NCBI GenBank assembly: GCA_964547995.1
Contig: CAZJRB010000091.1
Span: forward strand, 1 to 31,154
Direction of reading: 5' to 3'
From: CAZJRB01 sp964547995
GTDB taxonomy: Bacteria > Planctomycetota > Planctomycetia > Pirellulales > Thermoguttaceae
Length of the DNA: 31,154 bases
Within the stretch, counting starts at the first letter, position 1. Every line of letters starts with the position of its first letter. This document shows positions 14,739 through 22,969 of this stretch, piece by piece. A model generated the notes under the pieces. It did not search any database. It was not told where the DNA came from and worked only from the letters and a program-made list of their open reading frames with translations. The position numbers and the translations under genes were made by a program.

Positions 14739-17285
14739 CTACTCGTAAACGAACGTCGCCGTCGCCGTGCAGTCCTTGTCGGCGACGACGCGGACCCAAT
14801 GGGCCGAATAGCCGGGCGGGAATTCGTGCGTGACGGTTTTGCCCTTTGCAACCGCGATCGTCTTGTACGGCTTCCAGGTTCCGTCGCGCAAGAAGTCGAC
14901 TTCCAAGCGGAAATCCACTCCCCCGTCGGCGTTGTGTGAAAGCTCGGCCGACTTGCGGTCGTAGCCGGTCATCAGGTACGGGTCGGATGGTTCTCCGGCC
15001 TTGACGGGGGTGTTGTGCCACGATGCACCCCGGCCGCGCGGCTTGCCCAGCTTCCACAGGTCGTCGATGTCGCCGAACCAGAGGCCGGTCTTGCCGTCGT
15101 CCGACTTCACATAGTGGCCGTCGGGTTCCGCGCCGGTGCGGGTGCCCGTCAGCACGAGCATGCCGCGCCACGAGCAGAAATCGACAACGCGGCGGTTGTG
15201 GGTGCAGATCGGCTTGATGCCGGCCACGCCGCCGGCGTTCAGCCGCGGCAGCACGTAAAACGTGCCGTGGGCATTCAACAGCGACCGCTCGGTCACCACT
15301 TCGCGGATTCCCCGCGGCCAGCCGAACTCCGTCGGCCGGTCGAACGCCGCGTCACCCTTCGGCAGCCGGTAGCGTCGCCCCGCTTCCGTGACGACGATCG
15401 AGGCCTCGTCCACCGTGAAATCAGGCCGCTCGATCTTTGCCTTCGTCTTCAGGTAGTCGTGCGATTTCGGATCGTCGGCACGGCGGAGCTTCATGTCGGG
15501 CCCGATCTCGTAGTACCCGGTCTCGCTCACCTTGCCCTCGTTGTCTACCGTCCACGCGGCAAGGTGTAACGTCCCCAAGTCCTCGCCGCGCGGGCGGATC
15601 AGCCCCACCGATCGCGGCGACTTCGGATTGCTATCAACCAGCGACTTGAACATCTCCGGCTCGCAGACCGCTCCGCCGCCGGGGCCGTAGTGGAAATACG
15701 CGGTAACGTCCCGGCAATCGCGGTCCGCCCGCAGGCGAACCCACTCGACGAACACGTCGTCGGGGAAGATATGGTACGCATATCCCTTTGCCGGGACGGT
15801 AATCCCCTGTTGCGTCGAATCTCCAACCTCGAGACCATCTAGTGATGGGATTCCTGTATTCCGTCGTCGGGTATAGGGCAAATGGGGAGTCCATTTCCCG
15901 GTTCCGTCCTTATCTACCTCAATCGTGAACGTGACGTCGGCATCCGTCTCGTGGGCGAGGTGCAAGACGCGATGCCCATACCCCGCAAACTGGTTCGGGA
16001 ACCTGCTGGCGAAATGGTAAGGATCGGACGGCTCATTGGCCTTCACATCGTCGTGGACCCACGGACCGCCCCACCCGGCCGGACGGCCGCACTTGCCGAG
16101 CCCGTCCCACGTCGTAAACCACAGGTTCGACTGCGACTGGCCGTTCAGCCGGTTGAGCGGGTCGTGGCCGGGCGAAAGGAACGTGGACTTGGTGACGTCG
16201 TCGCAGCCGAAGACGATCCGCCCGTCGTGGTGGCAGAAATCGCCGGTGATCTTCGCGTACGACGCGATCGGTTCAAGCGCACCCGTACTCTTCGCTGAGA
16301 AGCCTCCCGGGAATCGCCACCACAGGCCGTGCATGTTCATTAGCAGGGCCCCATGTCGCCGATCACGCCAAGGGAGGACCTCGCGGATCCGCGGCCATTC
16401 CGTGTGCCAGCCGTGCCGGGCCATGTACGAGTAATCGCCGATCGGCAGCCGGAACGTGTGCCAGCGGCCGCCGTCGAGCAGCTTCAGCATCACGCTACGT
16501 TTGTCCCAACCGGACGCCCAAATCGGGTCGTCTTTGCTGGCGTAACCACGGATTCCATTGGGGCCGGTGACCTCGGTAAACTGGTGCCGCTCGACGACGT
16601 TCCAGGTCTTGCCGTCCCACTCGGCCAGGCAACCGGAGGTTTCATAGAACGCCGTGTGCTTGCCGCCCCGCTCGCCGTTGTTCGACACGACCACCCGGCC
16701 CTGACCGCTGTAGCCGCCTTTGCCGTGGTAGCCGGGCAGGTAGTCGACGAATCCCTTGACGTGGCCGTCCTTGTGAATGGTCGTCACGTCGAGCGTGTGG
16801 ACGTCGATCTCGTAGAGCCCCTCTTCCATCGTGAAGGTGTAGACCTTGTTGGCCGGGTCCGTCAGGTGTCGAATCGTGGCGGTCGGCCGGCCGGTCGCCT
16901 TGCTGTAGGGGATGACGCGGACGTTGCGCAGCACATCGATGACGTAGGGCCCGATGAACAACTGCTTCGACTCGGGGTGGATGAGCCGGTTGGCGGGCGT
17001 GCCGCCGATGCTCTCCGGGCGTGCCTTGATATTCAAATCCGCGTCGATCTCGTAGAGTTTGTCGTTGCTGCCGCGCGGAGAGTGCGGCGAATAGGTGACC
17101 AGCCAGAGCCGATCGGCCCAGGGCACGACCGCCCCGATACCGCACTCACCGCCGTGGTTGAACACGCCCAGGTGCGGGTATCGGCCGCTGAACTCGGGTG
17201 GCGAAGTCTTCTCCTCCGCCAGAACCGGCAAAAAGAAACCCGAACAAACCACGACAACGGCCAACGGTAGCAGGGTCTTGTGCAT
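14739..17285 (-). CDS. large secreted protein of unknown function with internal duplication
   Basis: The 848-residue product starts with a Sec signal (MHKTLLPLAVVVVCSGFFLPVLA) with AAAGGA 8 bases before the ATG; the frame runs open to 17510 but over repeats. I do not recognise the family. The N-terminal 300 residues have repeated beta-type signatures (DKLYEIDADL, GLYEIDVHTL) suggesting a propeller-like fold. Residues about 315-533 and 668-848 are related to each other: both contain HG followed by an aromatic strand, DFC, LWF, EPSDPY, EVD, WVR-x-x-AD-x-DC and a final aromatic Y. No catalytic motif is evident. Dispersed repeats lie on both sides. A glycan-binding or degrading role is only a guess from the neighbourhood. 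Confidence 0.75.
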   Translation of the reverse strand: MHKTLLPLAVVVVCSGFFLPVLAEEKTSPPEFSGRYPHLGVFNHGGECGIGAVVPWADRLWLVTYSPHSPRGSNDKLYEIDADLNIKARPESIGGTPANRLIHPESKQLFIGPYVIDVLRNVRVIPYSKATGRPTATIRHLTDPANKVYTFTMEEGLYEIDVHTLDVTTIHKDGHVKGFVDYLPGYHGKGGYSGQGRVVVSNNGERGGKHTAFYETSGCLAEWDGKTWNVVERHQFTEVTGPNGIRGYASKDDPIWASGWDKRSVMLKLLDGGRWHTFRLPIGDYSYMARHGWHTEWPRIREVLPWRDRRHGALLMNMHGLWWRFPGGFSAKSTGALEPIASYAKITGDFCHHDGRIVFGCDDVTKSTFLSPGHDPLNRLNGQSQSNLWFTTWDGLGKCGRPAGWGGPWVHDDVKANEPSDPYHFASRFPNQFAGYGHRVLHLAHETDADVTFTIEVDKDGTGKWTPHLPYTRRRNTGIPSLDGLEVGDSTQQGITVPAKGYAYHIFPDDVFVEWVRLRADRDCRDVTAYFHYGPGGGAVCEPEMFKSLVDSNPKSPRSVGLIRPRGEDLGTLHLAAWTVDNEGKVSETGYYEIGPDMKLRRADDPKSHDYLKTKAKIERPDFTVDEASIVVTEAGRRYRLPKGDAAFDRPTEFGWPRGIREVVTERSLLNAHGTFYVLPRLNAGGVAGIKPICTHNRRVVDFCSWRGMLVLTGTRTGAEPDGHYVKSDDGKTGLWFGDIDDLWKLGKPRGRGASWHNTPVKAGEPSDPYLMTGYDRKSAELSHNADGGVDFRLEVDFLRDGTWKPYKTIAVAKGKTVTHEFPPGYSAHWVRVVADKDCTATATFVYE

Positions 17286-17324
17286 GGGTGGGTTCCTTTG
17301 GAATGGATTGCCATCAATCTCCCC

Positions 17325-17412
17325 CATAAAGCCGCGACCGGTGGTCGCGCCGAGCGTTGCCCGAAACCGCCGCAACCGGTGATTCGGCGCGACCAGCGGT
17401 CGCGGCTTTATG
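17325..17412. repeat. 27-bp inverted repeat pair
   Basis: Arms 17325-17351 and 17386-17412 are reverse complements with one mismatch. Each arm contains its own hairpin (GCGACCGGTGGTCGC type). A third copy is at 14700-14725, on the other side of the 848-residue gene. REP/BIME-like. Confidence 0.85.
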
Positions 17413-17476
17413 GTAAACGGCGCTGGATGCGGTCCACTCATTGTGTGGGCGGGGTCTGTGGAATTCAATCCCCGCA

Positions 17477-17518
17477 GGAAGAAAACGGCCGGGGTCGACA
17501 CTTCGGTCACCCCGGCCG
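17477..17518 (-). terminator. rho-independent terminator of the MFS gene
   Basis: Read on the minus strand, a perfect 10-bp stem (CGGCCGGGGT, 17509-17518 with 17486-17495) and a 13-base loop are followed by TTTTCTTCC. It begins 25 bases beyond the MFS stop codon at 17544. Confidence 0.8.
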
Positions 17519-17543
17519 ATCGGTTCCAAATGGAACGGGCACG

Positions 17544-19250
17544 CTATCCTCCCTCGCCCGCCTCCTCATCCCCGGTTCCCTCGTCGCTTGCCTGTTCTTC
17601 TTCGGATGGTTCGGTGGGGGATTCGTCCTGCGGCGGCTCTTCCACCGATTCCTCCTCGTCCGGTTTATCGTAGAACGCCAGGGCGAAGAAGATCAAGACA
17701 ACCCACAAGCCGATCGACGGCCACAGCCAGATGTGCTTCCACTTCAGCGATTGCACCTCCAGCCAATAGGCTCGTTCCAAGGCAACCTCACCTTCCAGGC
17801 CGAGTTGTTTGTGGACGTTGTTGAACGTGTCGATCAGATTCTCCTTCGAGTAGACCAACTTGTCAACGGTGACCCCGTCGCCTTCGATCGCCTCGATCTC
17901 CCCGATGGTGATCTTGCCATCGTTGTTAGTGTCGAGTTGCCGGGCCAGGTCGAGCTGGGGCTCTTCCTTCTTGCCTTCATCCTTCTGCAGCAAGCCTTTG
18001 ACCGTGCCGGAGAGGTCCAAGAATCGCCAGGCGCTGGTAGCTGCGTTGGGGTCGTCCCAGCGCGGCAATGGGGCATCGGTCTTCTTCACACCCTCAGCGG
18101 TCGTTGCAGGCATGGTCGGGATATCGGGCTTCAGTTTTTCGTTGCCCATCATGAGGCCCGCGCCCTGTGCGCCGAGCAGGTAACCGACGCCCAGCAGCAG
18201 GAACGCCAAGAGGCTCTGCGCACTTGCTTTGAGTTCCGCGGGCGCCCGGCGGTCGATGTACATGTAAGCACCCACGTAGAAGAAGCTGTAGCAGAACCCG
18301 TGCAGAATCAGGCCGGCCAGGGTGAGTGAAAAGCCTGCCGTCGAGGGATCGGCCCACGCAAAGCACAAGTAACGGATCGCCCACGCGGTCATTCCTATGA
18401 GGATTACTCGTTTCAGCCCCAGCCTGGCGACGAACCAGGGCATGCTGAACATGAAGATGATTTCGGCAAACTGGTTCAGGGTACCCAAGGCCAGCGGTGC
18501 CGGGTAACCGTGTGCGAAGAACATCGGAACCATCAGCGTGAAGAAGTAGCCGCAGGCGGGGATGCTAACCAGAAACGCGCACACGATGAAGATCAGGAAC
18601 GCCGACTCTTTCAGTAGTTTCAGCGCACTGAGTCCGAACACGTCGCCACCCGCTTCTGCGCCTTTGGGCGGCGTGTCGGGAAGGGTCAGCGCGAAGAAGG
18701 CCAGTAAAATGCTGCCTACGCCCGCCAGGAACAGGAAGTTTGGTTTCGCCGCCCCGCCCAGGAAGACCTCGGAGATCAAGTTCGCCACAATCCAGCCGAT
18801 CGTTCCCAGCACCGCGATTCTCGGGAACTTGTCGGCGTCGGGAATGTGCCGAAAGGCCACCGCGTTGGCCAACGCAAGGGTCGGCATGAACGCCAGGCCG
18901 TTGAGCAACATGACGAGCATCAGCACCTTGAAGGCGTTTGGATCCTCAGTGCCAACCAGCCGCTGGCCACAAATCCCTGCTCCGATCAGACATGCCGCAC
19001 CCAGCAGGTGTAAAACGCACAGCATCCGTTGGGCGGCGAAGAACCGATCTGCAATCAGACCCACGAACAGCGGTGAGACAATGGCCCCTATTGCCGGAAC
19101 GCTCCCCAACCAGGCAATCTGGGTTCCGCTAAAGCCCGAACTCTTGGCGTACCCGCAGATGGCCACGCCCCAACAGCCCCAGATGAAGAATTGCAGGAAC
19201 ATCAGTATCGAAAGCCGCGTCCGCACCAGGGGTGGATGAATGTCCGCCAT
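17544..19250 (-). CDS. MFS transporter, nucleoside:H+ symporter type, with EF-hand insert
   Basis: This 568-residue inner-membrane protein resembles NupG/XapB-type symporters: twelve hydrophobic segments, and DRRAPAELKASAQ (333-345) matches the family's conserved loop. Between the eleventh (about 346-367) and twelfth (about 507-526) helices lies an insert of about 140 hydrophilic residues with a canonical EF-hand loop, D440-T-N-N-D-G-K-I-T-I-G-E451, that has Asp/Asn/Asp at positions 1, 3 and 5, Gly at 6, Ile at 8 and Glu at 12. The C-terminus (529-568) is extremely acidic. AAGGAG lies 7 bases before the ATG at 19250; a TTG at 19268 is less likely. The substrate may be a nucleoside or sugar. 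A terminator follows the gene. Confidence 0.85.
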   Translation of the reverse strand: MADIHPPLVRTRLSILMFLQFFIWGCWGVAICGYAKSSGFSGTQIAWLGSVPAIGAIVSPLFVGLIADRFFAAQRMLCVLHLLGAACLIGAGICGQRLVGTEDPNAFKVLMLVMLLNGLAFMPTLALANAVAFRHIPDADKFPRIAVLGTIGWIVANLISEVFLGGAAKPNFLFLAGVGSILLAFFALTLPDTPPKGAEAGGDVFGLSALKLLKESAFLIFIVCAFLVSIPACGYFFTLMVPMFFAHGYPAPLALGTLNQFAEIIFMFSMPWFVARLGLKRVILIGMTAWAIRYLCFAWADPSTAGFSLTLAGLILHGFCYSFFYVGAYMYIDRRAPAELKASAQSLLAFLLLGVGYLLGAQGAGLMMGNEKLKPDIPTMPATTAEGVKKTDAPLPRWDDPNAATSAWRFLDLSGTVKGLLQKDEGKKEEPQLDLARQLDTNNDGKITIGEIEAIEGDGVTVDKLVYSKENLIDTFNNVHKQLGLEGEVALERAYWLEVQSLKWKHIWLWPSIGLWVVLIFFALAFYDKPDEEESVEEPPQDESPTEPSEEEQASDEGTGDEEAGEGG

Positions 19251-19436
19251 TGCTCGCTCCTTACGCAAGAGTACAACTGTGGGAGATCGTCAACGCAATC
19301 CGGCGCACCCCCGATCAGGGGGCACCGGCGGAGAATCCGCATTGTAGGCGACCCATACCCAAAAGGAAAGAGACCCCGTCACTTTTTCAACGGGGGCATT
19401 CCGCACTGGCACTCGTGGTGTCGAATGTGTTGAGCG

Positions 19437-19514
19437 GGCGGGCTTGCCCGCCGTTGTATACCAGGACCGCTCCTAAATCCTGTTTCAACGGAACCCCGGC
19501 ACGCAGTGCCAGGG
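19437..19514. repeat. two short hairpins, REP-like, in the 302-bp gap 19251-19552
   Basis: GGCGGGC-TT-GCCCGCC (19437-19452) is a perfect 7-bp hairpin. A second at 19495-19514 (CCCGGCAC/GTGCCAGGG, one mismatch) is followed by CTTTT on the plus strand. The gap lies between two minus-strand genes; no coding frame was seen in it and no clear promoter for the MFS gene. Confidence 0.6.
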
Positions 19515-19552
19515 CTTTTGCTCTCAACTCCCGACTCGGCCGTCCGGTGCTG

Positions 19553-20269
19553 CTACTTCCCGAGGAAGTTATCGTTCAGGGCCTTGTCGGCGTGCCGCAC
19601 GCCGCTGTCGGTGTGGACGTTGGCCACTTCGGTGATGATGGCGCCTTCGGGTCCGCCGTACTGCCAGTGATGGGCGCCGACCCGGTTGAGCGGGACGAAA
19701 TCGCCCGGCCCGGCGGCCACTTCGTGCATCACGCTCGACGTGCCGTCGCAGTGGAGTTTGGGAATCACGACCTCTTTGCTCAGGTTGGGCTCGCCCTCGC
19801 CGACGATGTGCGACAGCCCATAGCGGACCAGCCAGCCTTCCATCTTTGCCGGGTTCCCCTCGGCTTCGATGTGCCAGTGCTCGGGGAGCATCTGGCCCGG
19901 CAGGAGGTAAATATCCATGAGCATGTAACGGTCTTTCTCATTGTTTACCCACATGCGGCAGCCGAGCCCGATTTTCGTGAACTGCCCGGTCCCGTAATCC
20001 GTCAGCCAGAGTTTCTCTTTCATGTCTTTGTAGACGGGATAGCCGTGATACCTCATCAGCGCGATGTAGGCGTCCTTGGCCACGTCTTCCTTGAATTTAC
20101 CGTCCTTGTCGTAGAACATCTCGTTGTTGAAGTTGACCGAGGATCTGTAGATCTTCCTCCTCCTCAACCGCTTCTCTCTTGCCTGGGTCGACGTGGCGAC
20201 CGCCGCCAGGCCGATACCCGCCGCGCCGGCGGCCTTCATCATCGTCCGTCGATTCATGTTTTCTGCCAT
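19553..20269 (-). CDS. Tat-exported cupin protein, sugar-isomerase-like
   Basis: The 238-residue product begins with a twin-arginine signal (MNRRTMMKAAGAAGIGLAAVATSTQA, cleavage near residue 30). The body is a single cupin barrel: LPEHWHIEAEG with K and E a few residues on (HxH...KxEG arrangement) supplies the first metal-ligand set, and GAHHWQYGG in the second cupin motif a further His. The layout resembles D-lyxose isomerase-type cupins, including the closing EVANVHTDSGVRHAD. AAGGAG is 8-9 bases ahead of the ATG. Activity on a sugar is a reasonable inference, not proven. It lies upstream of the MFS gene on the same strand with a 302-base gap. Confidence 0.75.
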   Translation of the reverse strand: MAENMNRRTMMKAAGAAGIGLAAVATSTQAREKRLRRRKIYRSSVNFNNEMFYDKDGKFKEDVAKDAYIALMRYHGYPVYKDMKEKLWLTDYGTGQFTKIGLGCRMWVNNEKDRYMLMDIYLLPGQMLPEHWHIEAEGNPAKMEGWLVRYGLSHIVGEGEPNLSKEVVIPKLHCDGTSSVMHEVAAGPGDFVPLNRVGAHHWQYGGPEGAIITEVANVHTDSGVRHADKALNDNFLGK

Positions 20270-20327
20270 GAGAAAGACTCCTTATCGGGTTTGCGAACTT
20301 GATTTTATTTGGTCTCTTGGAGAACTC

Positions 20328-20359
20328 GACCAGTCCCTATTATGACCAGTCCCTATTAT
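20328..20359. repeat. perfect 16-bp tandem duplication
   Basis: GACCAGTCCCTATTAT occurs twice head to tail (20328-20343 and 20344-20359). On the minus strand each copy provides an ATAAT, 60-90 bases upstream of the cupin start, so it may duplicate a -10-like or regulator site. Confidence 0.9.
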
Positions 20360-20398
20360 TGTGTAAGTGTTCCTCTTTGCAACCAAGCCCCCTTAACA

Positions 20399-20452
20399 GA
20401 GGGCGGGCTTCCAGCCTGCCGATTTGGCGAGGCGGGCAAGATGCCAGCCCTC
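20399..20452. repeat. imperfect inverted repeat, REP-like
   Basis: Arms 20399-20420 and 20431-20452 match at 17 of 22 positions as reverse complements, starting with GAGGGC at the outer end. The GGGCGGGCTT core resembles the hairpin at 19437. Confidence 0.55.
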
Positions 20453-20699
20453 GCTTGAGCATCTCATGAAGAATCCCGGTTAGCGGGGGGAACAGTCGCA
20501 TTTTATTTTGCCTGCTTTCTCTAGTTTGTCATTTATGTCCCTTTTCTCGGCCCTACCGTCCGCATTTTCCGCAACCCTTATCTTTCTTACTCAACTGCCG
20601 CGACCGGGTTGTCCGATACTAACGTCACAGGCAGTGCTCGGATTTTTCCGCGCACGGAAGGTGGGCAATTTAGACACGGAGTGAAGATCTGAGTAAATC

Positions 20700-21935
20700 A
20701 TGACGATGCCACAAAACCACATAAGACTTTGGCTGCTTGCCTTGGGGCTGATGTTGTTGCCAGCTTTGTCGGCATCCGGGCAGGACCTTCGCGGAATGCA
20801 ACTCTTTGCCCAGGCGGAGTTCACTCCCTATGACAATTTCTACGGACGGCCACCCAAGGAGGGGTTCTTTTTCGTTTGGGATCACCTCTCGTGGCACATC
20901 GCGAAACCGGATGTGGTCGTCATAGGAAACACCGTTCAGCAGTCCCGGATCGTCTACGACGTTGGCGACGACGTGAATGGGTGGACCCAGACCAATACGC
21001 ACGACACATCGACGATTCACGGCACCCGCAAAGACGGCGATCGTCTTGAATTCGGGCGGATGTTCAAGAAGCACGGCTGGTTGTTCAGTGCCTACCAGTT
21101 GAAGTCGCAGACCCTAGAGACACCGCTCTCGTACGTGGGAATTGTCTTCGCAGACGACCCGACTTGGGGAGTTCCCGCCGGCGGGCGCTTGGAAGGGCCT
21201 GTGACGGAAGCCGGCGTCCCTCCCGTACCCGGCCCCCTCAGGGCCCTACCGGTGGTCTTCGACAATGTGCTCATTCGGAACAAAGTGAAGCACTGGAGCG
21301 TCGAAATGATGGGCATCGCTCGAAGCCGCCAAATGCACTACGGCGGGTATTACGAGTTCTATGGCGGTGTCCGTTACATGATCTTCGACGAAAGCTTCTC
21401 CGTCGATGCGAAGGTGGAGCCGAGCGGCGATGCGGCTGCCGACCGCGTCCGCAATATCTTGGGGGACAGCCTGTGGGATACCGAGGCCAACAACCATCTG
21501 ATCGGCCCGCAGGTGGGAATCCGCTGGTTCCGAAAGCGGCGTGCCTGGATGCTTTCGACCGAGGCCCGCTTCTTCGCGGCTTTCAACAGGCAGTCGATTC
21601 GCCAACGGGGTGTTCTCGGTACCAACCTGTTGGAACCCCCCGAGGACCGTCTTCTGGGTGAGCCGAGTCGCATGCACGCGACCGACTTCGACTCTTCGGT
21701 ATTTCAGACCAGGTTTTGCCCGGCGGCCGAACTGCGAGTGGATGCCCGATACCAACTGTCGCGATCCGTTTCGTTTCGTGCGGGTTGGACGGGGATCTGG
21801 CTTAGCCAAGTTGGCCGCCCCTCGAGCATGGTCGACTACTCGCTTCGAAGAGACGGGGTAATGGGGATCATCGCCGATAGGTGGCAGGAAGTCTTCATGA
21901 ACGGCTTGACAATAGGCGTCGATATGAACCGTTAA
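20700..21935 (+). CDS. BBP7-family outer-membrane beta-barrel protein
   Basis: The 411-residue product has a Sec signal (about residues 9-27, LWLLALGLMLLPALSASGQ) followed by alternating amphipathic strands with features of the planctomycete putative beta-barrel porin-7 family: an early RGMQLFAQAEF strand, DDPTWGVPAGGRLEGP, YYEFYGGVRYM, NNHLIGPQVGIRW and a closing GLTIGVDMNR. The family is predicted to sit in the outer membrane; its cargo is unknown. The ATG at 20700 has no strong ribosome site; a second ATG is at 20706. A terminator follows the stop codon. It stands alone on its strand. Confidence 0.8.
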   Translation: MTMPQNHIRLWLLALGLMLLPALSASGQDLRGMQLFAQAEFTPYDNFYGRPPKEGFFFVWDHLSWHIAKPDVVVIGNTVQQSRIVYDVGDDVNGWTQTNTHDTSTIHGTRKDGDRLEFGRMFKKHGWLFSAYQLKSQTLETPLSYVGIVFADDPTWGVPAGGRLEGPVTEAGVPPVPGPLRALPVVFDNVLIRNKVKHWSVEMMGIARSRQMHYGGYYEFYGGVRYMIFDESFSVDAKVEPSGDAAADRVRNILGDSLWDTEANNHLIGPQVGIRWFRKRRAWMLSTEARFFAAFNRQSIRQRGVLGTNLLEPPEDRLLGEPSRMHATDFDSSVFQTRFCPAAELRVDARYQLSRSVSFRAGWTGIWLSQVGRPSSMVDYSLRRDGVMGIIADRWQEVFMNGLTIGVDMNR

Positions 21936-22015
21936 CGCGGACCGTTTGTGGAGGCGTGCTGCTGCCCGTCGCAAGGCAGAAGCAGTGCGTGCAGACGCAA
22001 CCCAAGCGAAAACCC

Positions 22016-22051
22016 CGCCCCCGGGAACGGATTCCGGGGGGCTTCTTCTTT
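22016..22051 (+). terminator. rho-independent terminator of the BBP7 gene
   Basis: An 11-bp stem with one bulged G (left arm 22016-22027, right arm 22032-22042) closes a short loop and is followed by TTCTTCTTT. It lies 80 bases beyond the stop codon at 21935. Confidence 0.75.
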
Positions 22052-22098
22052 GCGCAAAGCGACGCCGGAAAGCGGGACTTCCTGCGTTGCACCCTTCC

Positions 22099-22127
22099 TT
22101 GACAAGACGGCGGCAATGGGGTATCAT
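22099..22127 (+). promoter_or_regulatory. sigma70-type promoter
   Basis: A perfect TTGACA (22099-22104), a 17-base spacer and TATCAT (22122-22127) precede the zinc-ribbon gene at 22188; the predicted leader is about 54 bases. Confidence 0.8.
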
Positions 22128-22187
22128 CATCCGTGAGTCTTGCGACCATGATGCCATCGCAGGGGTGGCTGGAAGGAGGGCGCCGCT

Positions 22188-22856
22188 ATGATCCGCGTTA
22201 CGTGCCCGGACTGTGGCAGTACAATCGGGGCGAAAGACGAGTTGCTCGGAGAAACACGCAAGTGTCCCAAGTGCGGGAGGTCGCTCTTGATATCGCCACG
22301 CGCTTCGGCCAATGTGCCTGCTTCCGCCGACCCGGGTATCACCCAACCAAAGACCGACTCCGCTGCCGACTCTGCTGCCGACGGCGCCGATCTGGGTACG
22401 GTGAAGAAGGTTGAGGCGATCGACCGGCTCGGCCGCAGCAACTTCTACATTATCCTCAACAAGACCTCGGTCGTTGCCACGTGGGAGAACGACGGCCGTG
22501 GGTGGATGCTCAAAACCAGTGCCGGCATGATCCCCGCCAACCGCAACCTCGACCAGCTCCCCGGACAGGGGAATTTCCAAATGGTCGAATTGAAGCTGAG
22601 CATGTCCGACAAGGGCAAGCAGCTTGACGGCCTTCAAGCCTATCAACTTGCCCAGCGTTACGCACTGACGGCCATCGAAAAGGGCGACGACAATCTCTGC
22701 AAGCGGATTACCGGCTCCTGCGGGCTGAACAAGGACCAGAAGCACCAGGTCCGAAAGCTCGTCCGGGAACAGTTCATGCGGCACGTCTGGGAGGACGCCA
22801 CGAACGTGTTCGAGTTTCTCGCCAGCGAGGACCAACACACAACGGGAGTCGGGTAA
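22188..22856 (+). CDS. N-terminal zinc-ribbon protein with planctomycete-type C-terminal domain
   Basis: The 222-residue protein begins with a zinc ribbon of the form CPDCG, 16 residues, RKCPKCG (residues 6-31), followed by an Ala/Ser/Pro linker (38-65) with a small DSAADSAADGAD repeat. The rest (about 70-222) is a mixed alpha/beta domain with no recognised function; it has no membrane segment. The ribbon is related to, but not the same as, those at 1079 and 1618. AAGGAGG lies about 11 bases before the ATG, and a near-consensus promoter lies upstream. A nucleic-acid or protein-binding role is possible from the ribbon alone. Confidence 0.8.
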   Translation: MIRVTCPDCGSTIGAKDELLGETRKCPKCGRSLLISPRASANVPASADPGITQPKTDSAADSAADGADLGTVKKVEAIDRLGRSNFYIILNKTSVVATWENDGRGWMLKTSAGMIPANRNLDQLPGQGNFQMVELKLSMSDKGKQLDGLQAYQLAQRYALTAIEKGDDNLCKRITGSCGLNKDQKHQVRKLVREQFMRHVWEDATNVFEFLASEDQHTTGVG

Positions 22857-22969
22857 TCGCCCCGGTGGCGTGGCGCCGGTGGGATCGAGTCGCCACGATT
22901 CAAGGGGCGGCACCGCCGATTTCTTTCGTACGCCGGCTTCCAGTCACTACACGGGACGTGGACTCTCCG

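Larger units (their letters stand above)
20270..20699. other. 430-bp divergent intergenic region
   Basis: It separates the cupin gene (minus) from the BBP7 gene (plus). It holds a 16-bp tandem duplication and an imperfect inverted repeat, listed separately. The remainder, 20453-20699, is relatively T-rich, and I see no gene in it and no confident promoter. Confidence 0.6.
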
